Assembly (NCBI GenBank): GCA_041581055.1
Contig: JBFGCT010000202.1
Location: 1 to 6,644, forward strand
DNA length: 6,644 nt
Direction: 5' to 3'
From: JBFGCT01 sp041581055
Lineage (GTDB): Bacteria > Actinomycetota > Acidimicrobiia > Acidimicrobiales > Ilumatobacteraceae
A program made the position numbers and the translations under genes. This document shows positions 5,527 through 6,644 of the stretch, piece by piece (the first letter of the stretch is position 1; each line of letters begins with the position of its first letter). The notes below the pieces were generated by a model. That model was not told where the DNA came from and did not search any database. It saw nothing but the letters and a program-made list of their open reading frames with translations.

Positions 5527-6354
5527 GTGGCGACGAGCATCCCCAAGGACCGGACCGTCGAGGCGCTGACCGAGGTGTGGGCGAGCATCGCCGCCCTCCT
5601 CGAGTCGTTGGACGACGAGCACTGGCGCCGTCGGACCCCCCTGCCCGGATGGGACGTCCACGACAACGTCGCGCACATCGCCGGGACCGAGGCGTCGTTG
5701 CTCGGGGAGGCGCCGCCCGACGTGGAGATCGACCGCGATGCGATCGACCACGTCCGCAACGACATCGGCGCGATGAACGAGACGTGGGTCGTCGCCATGC
5801 GCGGCCTGTCGCCGGCGCAGATGCTCGCCCGCTTCCGCCAGGTGACCGACCGCCGGCTCGACGTGCTCCAGTCCATGTCCCAGGAGGGGTGGGACGCCGC
5901 GTCGTTCACCCCGGCCGGACCGTCGACGTACGGGCGGTTCATGCAGATCCGCGTCTTCGACTGCTGGTTGCACGAGCAGGACATGCGTGACGCCGTCGGC
6001 CGACCGGGCCACGAGTCCGGTCTCGCCGTCGAGGTGACGCTCGACGAGTTGACGACGGCGATGGGCTTCGTGGTCGGCAAGCGCGCCGGCGTCGGGCCCG
6101 GACACGGGGTGACGTTCGCGCTCACCGACGGGGGAGCGGTCGTGCGCCACATCCACGTCGAGGTCGGCGAGCGGGCGCACGTCGTCGGCGCGCTGTCGGC
6201 CCCGGCGACGGCCACGCTGACGATGCCGGTCGGGGTGATGACGCGGCTCGCGGCGGGGCGGCTGTCGGCGGCCGACGGGCGCCCGCGGGTCGCGGTCGAC
6301 GGCGACGAGACCGTCGCCGCCTCCGTCCTGGAGAACCTGCGCTACACGATCTGA
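5527..6354 (+). CDS. Maleylpyruvate isomerase family (mycothiol-dependent/DinB-like) protein
   Basis: Member of the DinB-like four-helix metalloprotein superfamily whose named actinobacterial representative is mycothiol-dependent maleylpyruvate isomerase; others are mycothiol or bacillithiol S-transferases. The 275-aa product has an N-terminal helical domain (about 10-158) with PGWDVHDNVAHIAG (40-53) and RVFDCWLHEQDMRDAVGRPG (142-161), and a C-terminal domain (about 165-275) like the SCP2-like tail of these proteins, ending DGDETVAASVLENLRYTI. The probable metal site is His50, Asp145 and His149; in the Corynebacterium glutamicum enzyme I recall His52, Glu144 and His148, so Asp stands for Glu here with the same 4-residue spacing. 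The GTG start follows a CATGCT box by 6 nt. The product is probably cytoplasmic and uses mycothiol as cofactor or substrate; the actual reaction is unknown, since nothing else of gentisate degradation is nearby. Confidence 0.9.
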   Translation: MATSIPKDRTVEALTEVWASIAALLESLDDEHWRRRTPLPGWDVHDNVAHIAGTEASLLGEAPPDVEIDRDAIDHVRNDIGAMNETWVVAMRGLSPAQMLARFRQVTDRRLDVLQSMSQEGWDAASFTPAGPSTYGRFMQIRVFDCWLHEQDMRDAVGRPGHESGLAVEVTLDELTTAMGFVVGKRAGVGPGHGVTFALTDGGAVVRHIHVEVGERAHVVGALSAPATATLTMPVGVMTRLAAGRLSAADGRPRVAVDGDETVAASVLENLRYTI

Positions 6355-6358
6355 TCGG

Positions 6359-6373
6359 CGTCGAAAAACGACG
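6359..6373 (+). terminator. Small hairpin after the MDMPI-family gene
   Basis: A perfect 5-bp stem CGTCG/CGACG around an AAAAA loop begins 5 nt after the stop codon. It is short and lacks a U-tract, so termination is only possible, and its 3' edge touches the -35 of the next promoter. Confidence 0.25.
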
Positions 6374-6402
6374 AGACAAGCGGGGATCGCGTGGGCTAAT
6401 GT
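6373..6402 (+). promoter_or_regulatory. Promoter of the structured leader region
   Basis: GAGACA (6373-6378, matching the GACA of TTGACA), an 18-nt spacer and TAATGT (6397-6402, matching TAnnnT) form the best two-element promoter in the window. Predicted transcription start is about 6408-6410, giving an untranslated stretch of about 27 nt before the first ATG, unlike the leaderless genes here. Confidence 0.6.
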
Positions 6403-6408
6403 TCTCCC

Positions 6409-6644
6409 CACCAGAGAGAGGAGGTGGTCCAGCACATGCCAGACAATCAGTACGGGACCCTGGAGGTGGTTGGCCGCTAGGCCGACAGGCTGGACCGCCT
6501 GGCGAAAACTCGCCAACCCCCGCCAATCCTCATCGCCGCACCTGGTCCCAGCGGTGTTCCGAGGGGAACGTGAACCCCTGACGATCGTGATGGGATTGGT
6601 CCCAACAGTCGCGCGGCGCCGGTGCGCCCTGACGGTTCTCCGCC
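6409..6644 (+). promoter_or_regulatory. Structured 5' leader RNA with alternative pairings, continuing past the edge
   Basis: Compact perfect stems follow one another: GGCC/GGCC (6472-6483), CAGGC/GCCTG (6486-6501), GGCGA/TCGCC (6501-6514), GTTCC/GGAAC (6556-6569) which excludes AGGGG/CCCCT (6562-6579), TGGGA/TCCCA (6591-6604), and GGCGC/GCGCC (6615-6628). A longer helix pairs AGGTGGTCCAGC (6422-6433, containing most of the Shine-Dalgarno) with GCTGGACCGCCT (6489-6500) with a single wobble, and GCTGGACC (6489-6496) can instead pair with GGTCCCAGC (6544-6552) with one bulged C. Mutually exclusive helices around a short frame are the pattern of attenuators. I see no match to a riboswitch, tmRNA, RNase P RNA or SRP RNA signature that I know. 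The regulated gene must lie beyond 6644. Confidence 0.45.
6436..6480 (+). CDS. 14-codon leader open reading frame
   Basis: Encodes MPDNQYGTLEVVGR followed by TAG. It is preceded by a strong Shine-Dalgarno, AGGAGGT (6419-6425), with 10 nt spacing, and by the best promoter in the window. I do not recognise the peptide, and there is no run of one amino acid as in classical amino-acid attenuators; it ends Gly-Arg-stop. The frame lies within the loop closed by a 12-bp inverted repeat (6422-6433 with 6489-6500) that would mask its ribosome site. Read past the TAG, the frame continues for about 30 more codons (ADRLDRLAKTRQPP...) before a TGA, so read-through or a sequencing error cannot be excluded, but the hairpins there argue for RNA structure rather than protein. 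Confidence 0.5.
   Translation: MPDNQYGTLEVVGR

Noticed and set aside
5308..6516. A 402-codon minus-strand frame over the MDMPI-family gene and the repeats
   Set aside because: Antisense to a clear family member and low-complexity in composition; no supporting start signal.
6399..6581. A 60-codon plus-strand frame at the right end
   Set aside because: Its ATG lies inside the promoter -10 box and upstream of the predicted transcription start, it lacks a Shine-Dalgarno, and it runs through the hairpins.
6409..6644. tmRNA, RNase P RNA, SRP RNA, a known riboswitch, or a self-splicing intron
   Set aside because: I could not find the conserved cores I know for these: no tRNA-like ends or tag ending in ALAA, no RNase P or SRP core, and no B12, TPP or FMN box. 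Short hairpins alone do not support an intron.

Overview
The window is very GC-rich (mostly G/C at third codon positions) and carries actinobacterial hallmarks: a maleylpyruvate-isomerase-family (mycothiol-type) protein, a VapBC toxin-antitoxin pair, FadE-like acyl-CoA dehydrogenase chemistry, GTG starts, and promoters placed so that transcripts would be leaderless. An actinobacterium is well supported. A lineage near the Acidimicrobiia is only an impression, because no marker gene is present.

Layout: from position 1 to about 3750 the genes lie on the minus strand. Read in their own direction they are a Phd/YefM-type antitoxin (3752-3477), a PIN-domain VapC toxin (3427-3023) with a terminator-like hairpin directly after it, a family 2 glycosyltransferase resembling polyprenyl/dolichyl-phosphate sugar synthases (2967-2203), an MBL-fold glyoxalase-II-like hydrolase (2085-1462), a small unrecognised protein (1446-1078), and a group II xylose isomerase cut by the left edge (1034 to <1). 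A divergent promoter region at about 3753-3839 with two palindromes separates these from the plus-strand genes: an acyl-CoA dehydrogenase (3840-4955), a short membrane-anchored unknown protein (4988-5452), five 13-bp tandem repeats (5440-5504), and the maleylpyruvate-isomerase-family protein (5527-6354).

The last 290 bases hold no recognisable complete protein gene, but they are not empty. A good promoter (about 6373-6402) is followed by a strong Shine-Dalgarno, a 14-codon open reading frame (6436-6480), and a chain of compact hairpins running to the window edge. A 12-bp inverted repeat would pair the Shine-Dalgarno of the short frame with a segment just after its stop, and that segment can also pair with a later one. 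This looks like a translation-responsive regulatory leader for a gene beyond the right edge, and is the most interesting part of the window.

The genes look like ordinary neighbours rather than one pathway: sugar isomerisation, thioester or aldehyde detoxification, lipid-linked sugar synthesis, a TA module and acyl-CoA oxidation. The unifying feature is initiation signals. Five genes have a YAnnnT -10 hexamer exactly 6 nt before the start codon with no clear Shine-Dalgarno, a sixth has one at 8 nt, while vapC and the short leader frame use strong Shine-Dalgarno sites.
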